Assembly (NCBI RefSeq): GCF_024347655.1
Contig: NZ_AP025514.1
Span: 2,542,001 to 2,606,000, forward strand
Direction: 5' to 3'
DNA length: 64,000 nt
Source: Vibrio toranzoniae
GTDB lineage: Bacteria; Pseudomonadota; Gammaproteobacteria; Enterobacterales; Vibrionaceae
Numbering within the stretch: position 1 is the stretch's first letter; each line of letters starts with the position of its first letter. Shown here piece after piece: positions 7,169-16,516 of this stretch. Made by a program: the position numbers and the translations under genes. The notes beneath the pieces were generated by a model. That model had not been told where the DNA came from. It saw only the letters and a program-made list of their open reading frames with translations, and searched no databases.

Positions 7169-8458
7169 ATGTTATCAATTTTTGCACGTCTTCCTATTTT
7201 GCACCGGGCTTTTATCGCATTTTTTAGTGCCGTAATTTTCGTCGCGATTTTCTTACTCCCTGATGTCAACAGCTTACGTGACGACACTGGCGCTTTAGTC
7301 GTGGGAAAACATTACCCACTAGCTATCAATGCATCTATTCTTACCACTTCAAGTGACACACTACCAACATCAGTACTCAATTGGGAAAAATATACCGTTC
7401 GCTCTGGCGAAAGCACCTCTGTTTTATTCGAACGCATCGGCCTCTCATACCGCTTACTGATCACTCTACTTAATACCAATAATGATATTAAAAATCAGCT
7501 ATCTAACCTAAGACCCGGTGATGTTTTGCAATTTGGTTTTGATGAAAACAACAACCTTATTCAGTTAAAACGACAGCTTAGTGCATTTGAACACTTTAAA
7601 ATCACCAAGTCTGGTGATTCCTTTTCCTCAAGTTTTGACAAAAAAGAAATTGTCTACCAATACAATTATGCCGAAGCCAATATTACGTCGAATTTCTGGA
7701 ATGCAGGCGTAAGCGCAGGGCTAACCGCAAATCAAATGATGGAGCTAGCGGGGATTTTCGGTTGGGATATCGATTTTGCTCTGGATATTCGCAAGAACGA
7801 TAGCTTCAAGATTTTATACCAAGAGAAAGTCGTTGAAGGCGAAGTGGTTGGTCGCGGCAAGATTATCGCTGCAGTTTTCAGAAACCAAGGTGATTCATTT
7901 ACCGCGATATTAGATGATAAAAGCGGCAACTACTTCGACGAAAATGGTCGTGCCATGAAAAAAGCTTTCCTACGTTCACCAATTGATTTCCGTCGTGTGA
8001 CATCTAACTTTAATCCACGTAGAAAACACCCTGTGACAGGTAAGGTCCGCGCACACCGAGGTACAGATTACGCGGCGCCAGTAGGCACACCTATTTGGGC
8101 TGCTGGTGACGGTATTGTTCAAAAATCAGGTTACAACCAATTTAATGGTAACTACGTTTTCATCCGCCACAGCAACACCTATATTACTAAGTATCTGCAC
8201 ATGAAGCGACGTATGGTGAAAACAGGTCAGCGAGTGAAACAAGGCCAAACTATCGGTACTCTTGGTGGAACCGGTCGTGTGACTGGCCCACACTTACACT
8301 ATGAATTCTTGGTCAACGGCGTACATAAAAATGCACGAACGGTGAAACTGCCTCAATCAAAATCGTTGACCGGCAAAATGAAAACGACCTTCATTGCTAA
8401 TTCAGGGATCCGACTACAAAACCTTGAACGATATGGTCAGTTGCTTGCGACCAATTAG
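7169..8458 (+). CDS. M23-family peptidoglycan DD-endopeptidase (MepM/Shy type)
   Basis: A 429-residue cell-envelope zinc metallopeptidase that cuts D-Ala-mDAP crosslinks to allow wall growth. It has an N-terminal membrane anchor at about 10-30, an OapA/LysM-like segment (about 75-150, VRSGESTSVLFERIGLS and LRPGDVLQF), a Csd3-like middle domain and a C-terminal LytM catalytic domain (about 275-385). Zinc ligands are visible: H296 and D300 in HRGTD, and the HxH at H375-L-H377. All are intact, so this is an active enzyme rather than an EnvC-type activator. Vibrios carry several such paralogues (ShyA/B/C); I cannot tell which this is, so no symbol is given. Confidence 0.9.
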   Translation: MLSIFARLPILHRAFIAFFSAVIFVAIFLLPDVNSLRDDTGALVVGKHYPLAINASILTTSSDTLPTSVLNWEKYTVRSGESTSVLFERIGLSYRLLITLLNTNNDIKNQLSNLRPGDVLQFGFDENNNLIQLKRQLSAFEHFKITKSGDSFSSSFDKKEIVYQYNYAEANITSNFWNAGVSAGLTANQMMELAGIFGWDIDFALDIRKNDSFKILYQEKVVEGEVVGRGKIIAAVFRNQGDSFTAILDDKSGNYFDENGRAMKKAFLRSPIDFRRVTSNFNPRRKHPVTGKVRAHRGTDYAAPVGTPIWAAGDGIVQKSGYNQFNGNYVFIRHSNTYITKYLHMKRRMVKTGQRVKQGQTIGTLGGTGRVTGPHLHYEFLVNGVHKNARTVKLPQSKSLTGKMKTTFIANSGIRLQNLERYGQLLATN

Positions 8459-8504
8459 ATCGTTTACAGGTTTCAGCAACTTCACCGTTAAATAACCATA
8501 TGAG

Positions 8505-8533
8505 AAGAGCCCCTATTTAGGTGCTCTTTTTTA
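8505..8533. terminator. Terminator between the M23 endopeptidase and the RND operon
   Basis: AAGAGCCCCT (8505-8514) pairs, with one mismatch, with AGGTGCTCTT (8519-8528), followed by T-runs. It lies between convergent genes and can serve the endopeptidase, less clearly the efflux operon. Confidence 0.8.
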
Positions 8534-8536
8534 TTT

Positions 8537-11500
8537 TCATCGAACCACAGTGTCAGTTATTTCAGGCTTCTTGTTTCGCCCTAGCATTAACAAACAAGGC
8601 GTCAGTACCAATGTCAGTACCGTCGCGAACGCTAATCCTCCTGCTATTGCCGTAGCCAATTGAGACCACCACTGCGTACTCGGAGCACCGAACTCTATTT
8701 TTTGATTTATCAGGTCGATGTTCATCTCTAAGACCATAGGCATCAGACCTAAAATGGTGGTTATCGTCGTTAACATTACCGGTCTTAAACGCTGAACACC
8801 GGTTCTTAGAATGGCATCTCGCTTATCTAAGCCTCTTTTTATTAACTGGTTATAGGTATCAATCAACACGATATTGTTGTTCACCACTATCCCAGCAAGC
8901 GCAATAACCCCAATGCCAGACATCACGATGCCAAACGGACGCTGGAAGATAAGCAAGCCAACAAACACACCAACCGTTGAAAACAACACCGCACTGAGAA
9001 TCAAGAATGCTTGATAGAAGCTATTGAACTGAGTGATCAGAATCAACGCCATTACTGCAAGAGCAACCATGAATGCACTTTGTAAGAAGGCTGAAGAGTT
9101 TTCTTGTTCTTCATTCTGACCACGGATACGGAACTCAACGCTACTCGGCAGCCCCAACTCACTCAGCGACTGTTCGATCTTTGGCAGTTCGAGGGCAAGG
9201 TTATAGCCCTCTTCCATATCTGCCATGATGTTCACTACTCGCTTACCATCAAGACGCTTAATCGTGTCTTGCTTATGATCAGGAACTATCTGTGCGAAGT
9301 TGGTGATCGGAACAAGACCAGCCGGAGTTTTGACTCTTAACTGGTCAAAGCGGCCAATGTCTCTCTTATCATTCGGATAACGCACTAAGATGTCGACTTC
9401 TTCTGATGAGTCATCTGGCAGGTAATCACCAATCTTTAATCCATTGGTGACAAACTGAACGGTATTACCAACTAAGGTTGCATCCGCAGCAAAACGGGCA
9501 GCATCGTCTCGGCGAATATCCACCTTCCAATCTATACCGTCTTTACTCGCGGTATCACTAACATTGGTTAGCGCTTGGTTGCCGTCCGCCCAATGCCTCA
9601 CAATTTTAGCCGCCTGATTAAGTTGCTCTGGTGTTTTTGCCGCCAGCTCAATCACTAAGTCATTTTCAACTGGCGGTCCTGCATCGGGAAACTTGAATTC
9701 AATCTCAACCCCTGGGTAGAGTTCAGTTTGTAGCTTCAACTCTTCAATGATCGCTTTAACACTACGACGATATTGCCAATCGACAGGTGTAATCGAGATC
9801 AAACCAATTTGATCGTCGCCACCCGTTCGTGTGTAAACAGTATCGAACTCATCATGATTCAGCATCATCTGTTCGATATCGCGCATAATGTCATCTTTTT
9901 CTTGAATTGAAAGATCACCATGTGAACGAACTTTGACGTTAAAAAATGGCGGATCGACTTCAGGGAAGAACTCAGCACCAAGTCCGGCCTTGGAGTAAGT
10001 AAAACCCACCGCAACCGCAAGTAATACCGCACCGAAAAGAATTTTAAATGGGTGACTAATCGCAATAGATAATGTGTGGTAATACGCCTTGGTTAAACCC
10101 GTTGCTTGTGAAAAATCGCCATTATGCAAAGCCACCATTCGAGCTTGGCTCTGAGGAGACACGTATTGAGGTTTACCAATCAATCCGCCTAATACGGGAA
10201 CAAACAACAACGCCATGATCAATGAAGCAGTTAAGGTCGCGATCAGTGTTAATGGCAAGAACTTCATGAACTCGCCCGTCACATCCGGCCAAAACAGTAA
10301 CGGAGCAAACGCCGCCAAGGTTGTAGCAGTTGATGCTGTTATCGGCCATGCCATTCGCTTGGCTGCATCTCGATAGGCCGCTTTACGTCCCTCCCCTTCT
10401 TGCATCCGCCTATCGGCAAATTCAGTAACGACAATCGCTCCATCGACCAACATACCAACAGCCATAATCAATGAAAATAGCACCACGATATTGACTGTTA
10501 AGCCAAATACAGACAAAACCAATAACCCCGTAAGGAATGACCCGGGGATTGAAATGCCAACCAGTAATGCGGTACGAACACCAAGAATTGCGATGATAAC
10601 GATCACCACTAAAATAATGGCGGATAAGATATTGTTTTGAAGATCATTGAGCATGATCTTCACATCTTTAGATTCATCCCAGGTATATTTAACCAATAAA
10701 TTGTTTGGCCATTCCTCTTGCTGTTGAGCTCCGACCATAACGGCTTTGACTAACTCTACGGTTTCGATGATGTTCTCGCCTGCACGCTTCTTAATATCTA
10801 AGACAACTGCAGATTTACCGTCTAAACGAGCAAAACTCTCTGGGTCTCGAAATGCTCGACGAACCGTAGCCACATCAGCGAATGTCACCACCTGTTTACC
10901 ATCCACTTTGATAGGTAACTCAAGCACATCTTTTAAGGAGTCAAAAACCGAAGGAACTTTGACAGAGAAACGCCCATAACCCGTATCAACGAAACCCGCC
11001 GCCACGACTCGATTATTCAAAGCAATCAGATTGTAGATATCAGCTTGATCGAGGCTGTAACTTTCCATTAGTAAAGGATCAACGAGAATCTCTACGATAT
11101 CATCACGATCACCCGCAATATCGACCTCTAGAATTTGCCGGTGGCTTTCTAATTCATCACCAAGATCTCGGGCTATTTGCACAATAGTTCGTTCAGGGAC
11201 AGTACCGAATAACACAACCGAAAGTACCGGCTGCTCTGAAGCAAGCGTCACCTCATTCACAGTTGGCTCATCACTGTCTTCTGGTAGCTTTGGCTTAGCA
11301 AGATCCACCGCATCACGAACATCGGCCATCGCTTTAGTAAGATCGACACCAACGTTAAACTCCAACACAACAGAGGCATGCCCTTCAGCTGCCGTTGCCG
11401 TCATTTCTTTCACACCTTCAATCGATCTAAGCTCTTGCTCTATCGGTCGAACCAGCAAGCGTTCAGCATCGGTTGGGGAAATGCCTTGGTGTCCTACAGA

Positions 11501-11644
11501 AACGTAGATAATTGGTATTGTGATATCGGGGCTCGACTCTTTGGGTATCGTTATGTAAGTCACAACACCTGCTACAATAATTAGCGCCAAAAGTGAGAGC
11601 ATTGTTCGAGATCGAGACAAGGCTGCATCAATAATTGAATACAT
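8537..11644 (-). CDS. RND-family efflux transporter permease
   Basis: A 1035-residue inner-membrane pump of the AcrB/HAE superfamily, expected to be a proton-driven trimer working with the adaptor encoded just upstream and a TolC-like outer-membrane channel. It shows the RND layout: TM1 at about 13-32, a periplasmic porter loop, TM2-6 (about 335-490), TM7 (about 530-550), a second large loop, and TM8-12 (about 850-1025). The TM4 segment GMLVDGAIVVTEFADRRM carries the acidic proton-relay residues; PKESSPDITIP at the TM1 exit is typical. The sequence resembles the less-studied branch with shorter adaptors rather than AcrB itself. Substrate unknown. No outer-membrane channel or regulator gene is adjacent. 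Confidence 0.9.
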   Translation of the reverse strand: MYSIIDAALSRSRTMLSLLALIIVAGVVTYITIPKESSPDITIPIIYVSVGHQGISPTDAERLLVRPIEQELRSIEGVKEMTATAAEGHASVVLEFNVGVDLTKAMADVRDAVDLAKPKLPEDSDEPTVNEVTLASEQPVLSVVLFGTVPERTIVQIARDLGDELESHRQILEVDIAGDRDDIVEILVDPLLMESYSLDQADIYNLIALNNRVVAAGFVDTGYGRFSVKVPSVFDSLKDVLELPIKVDGKQVVTFADVATVRRAFRDPESFARLDGKSAVVLDIKKRAGENIIETVELVKAVMVGAQQQEEWPNNLLVKYTWDESKDVKIMLNDLQNNILSAIILVVIVIIAILGVRTALLVGISIPGSFLTGLLVLSVFGLTVNIVVLFSLIMAVGMLVDGAIVVTEFADRRMQEGEGRKAAYRDAAKRMAWPITASTATTLAAFAPLLFWPDVTGEFMKFLPLTLIATLTASLIMALLFVPVLGGLIGKPQYVSPQSQARMVALHNGDFSQATGLTKAYYHTLSIAISHPFKILFGAVLLAVAVGFTYSKAGLGAEFFPEVDPPFFNVKVRSHGDLSIQEKDDIMRDIEQMMLNHDEFDTVYTRTGGDDQIGLISITPVDWQYRRSVKAIIEELKLQTELYPGVEIEFKFPDAGPPVENDLVIELAAKTPEQLNQAAKIVRHWADGNQALTNVSDTASKDGIDWKVDIRRDDAARFAADATLVGNTVQFVTNGLKIGDYLPDDSSEEVDILVRYPNDKRDIGRFDQLRVKTPAGLVPITNFAQIVPDHKQDTIKRLDGKRVVNIMADMEEGYNLALELPKIEQSLSELGLPSSVEFRIRGQNEEQENSSAFLQSAFMVALAVMALILITQFNSFYQAFLILSAVLFSTVGVFVGLLIFQRPFGIVMSGIGVIALAGIVVNNNIVLIDTYNQLIKRGLDKRDAILRTGVQRLRPVMLTTITTILGLMPMVLEMNIDLINQKIEFGAPSTQWWSQLATAIAGGLAFATVLTLVLTPCLLMLGRNKKPEITDTVVR

Positions 11645-11654
11645 CGGCTATCCC

Positions 11655-12779
11655 CTACTCAGCGGTTGCGTTTGAGAGTTCAGCACCTTGCGCAACCGCA
11701 ATCACCGAATCGCCATCACGCACAAAACCTTGGCCTACCGTGATGATATCAACGCGTTGTCCAAGTCCTGTGAGCCACACGCCATCTTGCTCGGCTTTCA
11801 CAAGCTGGATGCCGACAAATTTTACAGTTGGAGAGTCATCGAGTGACACCAGAGTTTTAACCCCAAGGTTACCGGCTTCATCCAATGCCAACATAGCAGG
11901 TGTTACCTTGATGGCGTCTCTTGTTTCTAGGTTGAGTTTCACTTCAGCACTGACACCGGCCGGTAATAAGCCATCAGAGTTGTCGATTTCGATCTCTACG
12001 GGGAAGGTGTTAGTTGAAGTTGAAGATATTCGAGAAACGTAACGCAAGCGCCCTTCTGCTTCTTCTCGGCCTAAAAGGCGAACTAAAGCGGATTGATTGA
12101 CTAACAAATGTTGAATATGGCGTTCACTAACATCAGCCTCAATAACTAAAGGGTCGAGGTCAATCACACCAGCGACTGGATCGCCAACACCAACAAAATC
12201 ACCCAGCTCCACCATTAAATCTTGAACCACGCCCGAGAAAGGCGACGTAATAACGGTATTCTTTAGAGCCAGTTCCGCGTTGCGCTTCATGGCCTTGGCT
12301 TCAGTTAGTGAAGCCTCTGCGGAAGTATAGGCTATCTCTCCTTGGAGCCCTCTTTCCTTCAATGATTGTGCGGCTTTAAATTCTTTTTGTTTTAAGCGAT
12401 ATAAAGCCGATGCACGTTCAAGTTGAATCTCTAAATCGCCTTTATCAATCTGAGCAATGGCCTGCCCTGCTTTGACCAGATCACCTTTAACAAGGTTCAA
12501 TCGAACAATCTTTCCCGCGACTTCGGCTCCTAAACGAGCATGTCTATCTGGCGCCGTTCTGCCATAGAGATCAATGCTTTTATAGGTAGGTGAAGAAGTG
12601 AATGTTTGAAAAGAAACCTTAGCCAGCGGAACCTCTGCCGCTTTTTTCTCTGGCGATTCTTCCGCTTGTCCCACTCCTAAACCAAGCCAAATAGACAACA
12701 ACATCACGAGAATCAAAGAAACCAGCCATGGCTGTTTAAGTTTCTGAGAAAGCAATGGGCCAGAAAAGAGAGAGGTCAT
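11655..12779 (-). CDS. RND efflux periplasmic adaptor (membrane fusion protein)
   Basis: A 374-residue HlyD/AcrA-type adaptor linking the inner-membrane pump to an outer-membrane channel. It begins with an uncleaved or cleaved hydrophobic segment (about 19-39, VSLILVMLLSIWLGLGVG) with no lipobox cysteine. It then has a barrel-sandwich half-motif (LGAEVAGKIVRLNLVKGDLVKAGQAIAQID), a short helical hairpin (about 115-165), the second half-motif (ITSPFSGVVQDLMVELGDFV) and a beta-barrel. It ends 10 nt before the pump gene, so the two form an operon transcribed adaptor first. An AT-rich dyad lies upstream at 12802-12822. Confidence 0.9.
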   Translation of the reverse strand: MTSLFSGPLLSQKLKQPWLVSLILVMLLSIWLGLGVGQAEESPEKKAAEVPLAKVSFQTFTSSPTYKSIDLYGRTAPDRHARLGAEVAGKIVRLNLVKGDLVKAGQAIAQIDKGDLEIQLERASALYRLKQKEFKAAQSLKERGLQGEIAYTSAEASLTEAKAMKRNAELALKNTVITSPFSGVVQDLMVELGDFVGVGDPVAGVIDLDPLVIEADVSERHIQHLLVNQSALVRLLGREEAEGRLRYVSRISSTSTNTFPVEIEIDNSDGLLPAGVSAEVKLNLETRDAIKVTPAMLALDEAGNLGVKTLVSLDDSPTVKFVGIQLVKAEQDGVWLTGLGQRVDIITVGQGFVRDGDSVIAVAQGAELSNATAE

Positions 12780-12801
12780 AGCAAATCCTTTTATACGATA
12801 T

Positions 12802-12822
12802 AATTAATTACGCCAATTAATT
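12802..12822 (-). promoter_or_regulatory. AT-rich dyad upstream of the RND operon
   Basis: Two copies of the self-complementary octamer AATTAATT (12802-12809 and 12815-12822) separated by 5 nt, 23 bases before the adaptor start codon. This looks like a regulator operator, but the AT-richness makes chance occurrence plausible. Confidence 0.4.
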
Positions 12823-12996
12823 TAATATGTCATATACAACTTCCTGATGTACAAAAGTAACCTTAACAGACCAACGAGGAATGAAGTTGGACACGATCGA
12901 CAGTTTAAAAAATATGCGGTTTACAAAAAGCCGGAATACTTTGAAAAATAATAAATTTAAAGTAGCAGTAAGTCTTTTTAAGGTTCCTCTAAAACA

Positions 12997-13022
12997 AAAC
13001 GCCGAACATCAGTCCGGCGTTT
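12997..13022 (-). terminator. erpA terminator
   Basis: Eight-base-pair stem AAACGCCG (12997-13004) / CGGCGTTT (13015-13022), followed on the minus strand by TTTTGTTTT. It lies 32 bases beyond the erpA stop. Confidence 0.85.
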
Positions 13023-13053
13023 ACAATCTTTCAAGCCCTACTTTCCACTAAAG

Positions 13054-13395
13054 CTAGACGCTAAACGATGCACCACAGCCACATGTTGTCGTTGCGTTCG
13101 GGTTGTTTACAAAGAAACGTGCGCCTTCTAGGCCTTCAGTGTAATCAACCATGCCGCCCATTAAGTACTGTAGGCTCATTGGGTCAACAACCAGCGTTAC
13201 ACCGCTGTTTACAATGGTAGTGTCACCATCATTTACTTTTTCATCAAATGTGAAGCCGTATTGGAAACCACTACAACCACCACCTGTAATATATACACGC
13301 AGTTTTAGTTCTGGGTTTTCTTCTTCAGCAATTAGCGTTTGTACGCGGGTAGCTGCTGCATCAGAAAAAGACAATGGGATATTTACTTCGCTCAC
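13054..13395 (-). CDS. erpA: Iron-sulfur cluster insertion protein ErpA
   Basis: A 113-residue A-type carrier that delivers [4Fe-4S]/[2Fe-2S] clusters to apo-proteins such as isoprenoid-synthesis enzymes. The three cluster-binding cysteines are seen as C41 in [11 protein letters not shown] and C105/C107 in [10 protein letters not shown] place the start at the GTG at 13395, not at the upstream ATG (13428): GTG gives the canonical [19 protein letters not shown]-terminus and follows AGAGAGG at proper spacing. It is divergent from hemL, the arrangement found in V. cholerae and E. coli relatives. Confidence 0.95.
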   Translation of the reverse strand: MSEVNIPLSFSDAAATRVQTLIAEEENPELKLRVYITGGGCSGFQYGFTFDEKVNDGDTTIVNSGVTLVVDPMSLQYLMGGMVDYTEGLEGARFFVNNPNATTTCGCGASFSV

Positions 13396-13680
13396 GACAA
13401 CCTCTCTTACCTGTGTCAAAAACAACATGATACAAATCTAATTCGAGACCATAGTTGTTGAGTATTTTCTTATATTCGGCTGATTATCTAATACCTGACT
13501 GAAACGTTCAAGTATTCACCACCGGATCCTTCCTTTTACTGCTGTAAACTGGCAATTAAAACGTGTAACCACACAAAACAACCAGATTCGGATGATTATA
13601 TCGGCGAAAGCATTCCTAGTTGGATTCGGGATAGGTACAATGCGTGCCAATTGGTCCGACAGTCAAAAGAGGATATATCA

Positions 13681-14976
13681 ATGACCAAATCAGCAGAGCT
13701 ATACGAACAAGCACAGCAAACTATTCCTGGTGGCGTAAACTCTCCAGTTCGTGCATTCAATGGCGTAGGTGGTTCGCCAATCTTCGTTGAACGCGCTGAT
13801 GGCCCACTTATTTTTGATGCTGATGGTAAAGCATATATCGATTACGTTGGCTCTTGGGGTCCAATGATTTTGGGTCACAACCACGCTGTGATTCGTGATG
13901 CAGTCATTGAAGCAGCTCAACGAGGCCTTAGCTTCGGTGCTCCAACTGAAACTGAAATCAAAATGGCTGAACTGGTATCTGAGATGGTTCCATCAATGGA
14001 ACAGCTACGTATGGTTAGCTCGGGTACTGAAGCAACAATGAGTGCAATTCGTCTTGCTCGTGGCTTCACTGGTCGTGACAAAATCCTCAAGTTTGAAGGC
14101 TGTTACCATGGCCATGCAGACAGCCTACTAGTAAAAGCGGGTTCTGGCGCATTAACTTTAGGTCAACCAAGCTCTCCAGGTGTTCCTGCTGATTTTGCTA
14201 AACTGACATTAACGGCAACGTTTAACAACCTAGATTCAGTACGTGAATTATTCGCTGCAAACAAAGGTGAAATCGCATGTATCATCGTTGAGCCAGTGGC
14301 GGGCAACATGAACTGTATTCCACCAGTAGAAGGCTTCCACGAAGGTCTACGTGAAATCTGTGACCAAGAAGGTGCATTGCTAATCTTTGATGAAGTAATG
14401 ACAGGTTTCCGCGTTGCTGAAGGCTGTGCGCAGGCTTACTACAACATCAAGCCAGACCTAACGTGCCTTGGTAAAGTGATCGGCGGCGGTATGCCGGTGG
14501 GTGCTTTTGGTGGTCGTAAAGAAGTGATGCAATACATCGCACCAACAGGCCCAGTTTACCAAGCGGGGACGCTTTCAGGTAATCCTGTTGCTATGGCAGC
14601 TGGCTACGCATGTTTGAACCTTCTACGAGAAGAAGGTAACGAAAAACGTCTAGCTTCAAAAACGAAACAACTAGCGAATGGCTTCAAGCAACTTGCTGAC
14701 AAGCACGGTATTCCTTTGCTTGTACACCAAGCTGGCGGTATGTTCGGCTTCTTCTTTACAGATCAAGAAACCGTAACCTGCTACGAAGATGTAACTAAGT
14801 GTGATGTTGAACGCTTCAAGCGCTTCTTCCACCTAATGCTTAAGCATGGTGTTTATCTTGCCCCATCAGCATTTGAAGCAAGCTTTACTTCTCTGGCTCA
14901 TGGTTCAAAAGAGATTGATGCGACACTAGAAGCGGCTGACCGTTGTTTCGCGATCATAGCTTCTGAAAGTAATTAA
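13681..14976 (+). CDS. hemL: Glutamate-1-semialdehyde 2,1-aminomutase (HemL)
   Basis: A 431-residue PLP-dependent class III aminotransferase-fold enzyme making 5-aminolevulinate from glutamate-1-semialdehyde in the C5 heme pathway. The PLP Schiff-base lysine is K265 ([17 protein letters not shown]), matching the E. coli position, and [15 protein letters not shown] and FDEVMTGFR are also present. The start at 13681 ([12 protein letters not shown]) has AGAGGA 8 nt upstream; an in-frame ATG at 13651 adds ten unusual residues and is rejected. The gene is monocistronic, ending at the terminator at 15014-15039. Confidence 0.97.
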   Translation: MTKSAELYEQAQQTIPGGVNSPVRAFNGVGGSPIFVERADGPLIFDADGKAYIDYVGSWGPMILGHNHAVIRDAVIEAAQRGLSFGAPTETEIKMAELVSEMVPSMEQLRMVSSGTEATMSAIRLARGFTGRDKILKFEGCYHGHADSLLVKAGSGALTLGQPSSPGVPADFAKLTLTATFNNLDSVRELFAANKGEIACIIVEPVAGNMNCIPPVEGFHEGLREICDQEGALLIFDEVMTGFRVAEGCAQAYYNIKPDLTCLGKVIGGGMPVGAFGGRKEVMQYIAPTGPVYQAGTLSGNPVAMAAGYACLNLLREEGNEKRLASKTKQLANGFKQLADKHGIPLLVHQAGGMFGFFFTDQETVTCYEDVTKCDVERFKRFFHLMLKHGVYLAPSAFEASFTSLAHGSKEIDATLEAADRCFAIIASESN

Positions 14977-15013
14977 TCGAAAGTCCTCTATAAGTCGCTA
15001 ACCGATTGAATTT

Positions 15014-15039
15014 AGGGCTGCATTAACGCAGCCTTTTTT
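15014..15039 (+). terminator. hemL terminator
   Basis: GGCTGC (15016-15021) / GCAGCC (15028-15033) with a 6-nt loop, followed by a T-run. Confidence 0.88.
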
Positions 15040-15117
15040 AGTGCGCCGAGTTATTCAGCCTCGAGTATTTCCGCTTAGATTCCTCGTCAATTTGTTCGAA
15101 AACTTAACAAAAAGCGT

Positions 15118-15243
15118 CTAACGTTCCCAGAAAAGGAAAACCAACAACATCAGCGTACCAAGGAACATTCTGAACCACGGGATCTCTTTTTTTATTTGTT
15201 GTTCTTCGTCTTGGCATTTCTTATCTTTGTCACAGCACCCCAT
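15118..15243 (-). CDS. Cys-rich single-helix membrane miniprotein (41 aa, unknown function)
   Basis: Not a recognised family to me. ATG at 15243 follows a strong GAGGAG site and opens 41 codons ending TAG. The N-terminal cytosolic stretch MGCCDKDKKCQDEEQQ has three cysteines and many charges, then KKEIPWFR, then one hydrophobic helix (about 26-39, MFLGTLMLLVFLFW) and a short tail WER. The charge-then-helix layout, clean ribosome binding site and location in an otherwise empty intergenic region argue for a real gene. It lies divergent from the AI-2E family gene and convergent with hemL. The cysteines could bind a metal or form disulphides; this is a guess. Confidence 0.65.
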   Translation of the reverse strand: MGCCDKDKKCQDEEQQIKKEIPWFRMFLGTLMLLVFLFWER

Positions 15244-15319
15244 AATCAAAACTCCTCATTGCTAACTCTCTGTTTTGCAGCCATTATAAACTTAGAATGC
15301 CAATATAGAGACCATTATC

Positions 15320-16405
15320 GTGTCAGAAAAAATTAAAATTAATTCTAGCCATTGGGTGATCATCATAGCCCTACTCGCGGCGGCTTTTGCTTGTTATCTG
15401 CTTATCGAACCCTATGTGAACTCAATAATAATGGCATTTATCATTTCACTTTTGATGTTCCCGATCCACGAATGGCTTGAAAGAAAGATACCAAAGAAAA
15501 AAAACATCGTCTCATTGCTTTCTTGTGTGATACTGACTTTTATTATCGTTATTCCTTTATTAGCAGTGTTTGCTGCAATTGTTCAGCAAGGTTCTCTGTT
15601 TTCTCAAAACACCTATCAATGGGTAACACACGGTGGCATTCAAACTCTATTTGCCCACCCATTGGTGGTTAAAGCGCTGTCGTTTGTAAATAACTACCTC
15701 CCTTTTGACAACATTGAGCCTCAAGCCATCGCTCAAAAAGTCGGTGAGTTCGCTACCAGCTTTGGTTCAAAATTGGTTGGTATTAGTGCAAAAATTCTTG
15801 GTGATGCGACCAGTTTTTTGATGGATTTTTTCTTGATGCTGTTTGTTCTGTTCTTCTTGTTAAGAGATCACGACAAAATCATCAGCGTCGTTCGCCATAT
15901 TCTTCCATTGTCTCGTAGCCAAGAAGACAAACTTCTAACAGAGATTGAACAAGTATCGAAGTCTGCCGTAATGGGGTCATTCTTAACCGCAATCGCACAA
16001 GGTATTGCAGGCGGTTTAGGCATGTGGATCGCCGGTTTCCCTGGCCTATTCTGGGGAACCATGATGGGCTTCGCCTCTTTCATCCCTGTAGTCGGTACGG
16101 CGCTAATCTGGATTCCAGCCGCAACCTACTTATTCCTAACAGGTGATACCACATGGGCAATTTTCCTAACGGTTTACTGTGTGGCAATTGTTGGTTCAAT
16201 TGATAATCTTCTGCGTCCGCTTCTGATGCAAGGCAGCGCAGGCATGAACACCCTGATGATTTTCTTCTCACTATTGGGTGGTATTCAACTGTTTGGCTTG
16301 ATTGGTCTTATCTATGGCCCGTTGATTTTTGCTATAACGATTGTCCTATTCAATATCTACGATGAAGAGTTTAAAGACTTTTTAAACCAGCAAGACAAGA
16401 GTTAA
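15320..16405 (+). CDS. AI-2E/PerM-family transporter
   Basis: A 361-residue polytopic inner-membrane protein of the AI-2E transporter (formerly UPF0118) family. About eight membrane helices are visible: two near the N-terminus (12-31, 34-50), one at about 62-88, then a soluble stretch (about 90-150), then a C-terminal bundle with GLFWGTMMGFASFIPVVGTALIWIPAA and the terminal GLIGLIYGPLIFAITIVLFNIY. The translation starts at GTG (15320). Members have been linked to AI-2 export, Na+/H+ antiport and other transport, so the substrate is undetermined; YdiK is the closest E. coli type by overall look. Confidence 0.85.
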   Translation: MSEKIKINSSHWVIIIALLAAAFACYLLIEPYVNSIIMAFIISLLMFPIHEWLERKIPKKKNIVSLLSCVILTFIIVIPLLAVFAAIVQQGSLFSQNTYQWVTHGGIQTLFAHPLVVKALSFVNNYLPFDNIEPQAIAQKVGEFATSFGSKLVGISAKILGDATSFLMDFFLMLFVLFFLLRDHDKIISVVRHILPLSRSQEDKLLTEIEQVSKSAVMGSFLTAIAQGIAGGLGMWIAGFPGLFWGTMMGFASFIPVVGTALIWIPAATYLFLTGDTTWAIFLTVYCVAIVGSIDNLLRPLLMQGSAGMNTLMIFFSLLGGIQLFGLIGLIYGPLIFAITIVLFNIYDEEFKDFLNQQDKS

Positions 16406-16459
16406 CCGACTCATTAGGCAACTTGCTTGCCGAACGCGTATTAAACACTTCAAGCTTTA

Positions 16460-16490
16460 GGCGGATTATGCGAAAATCCGCCCTCATTTT
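16460..16490 (+). terminator. Terminator after the AI-2E family gene
   Basis: GGCGGATT (16460-16467) / AATCCGCC (16475-16482), followed by CTCATTTTTT. It lies before rsmC. Confidence 0.82.
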
Positions 16491-16516
16491 TTGCTAACGA
16501 TTCAATAGAGTGTCCT

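Noticed and set aside
11635..12042. A 135-codon ORF antisense to the RND adaptor gene
   Set aside because: It is rich in Ser/Pro/Thr in the manner of a complement-strand shadow of a real gene, with no ribosome binding site.
12881..13051. A 56-codon plus-strand ORF between the RND adaptor and erpA
   Set aside because: Its ATG directly abuts GAGGA with no spacing, it reads through the erpA terminator, and the protein has no recognisable character.
13592..13684. A 30-codon ORF ([21 protein letters not shown]...) whose TGA overlaps the hemL ATG
   Set aside because: It has no good ribosome binding site, and a promoter-like TACAAT at 13636 lies inside it, so it may not be transcribed whole. The overlap could be chance.
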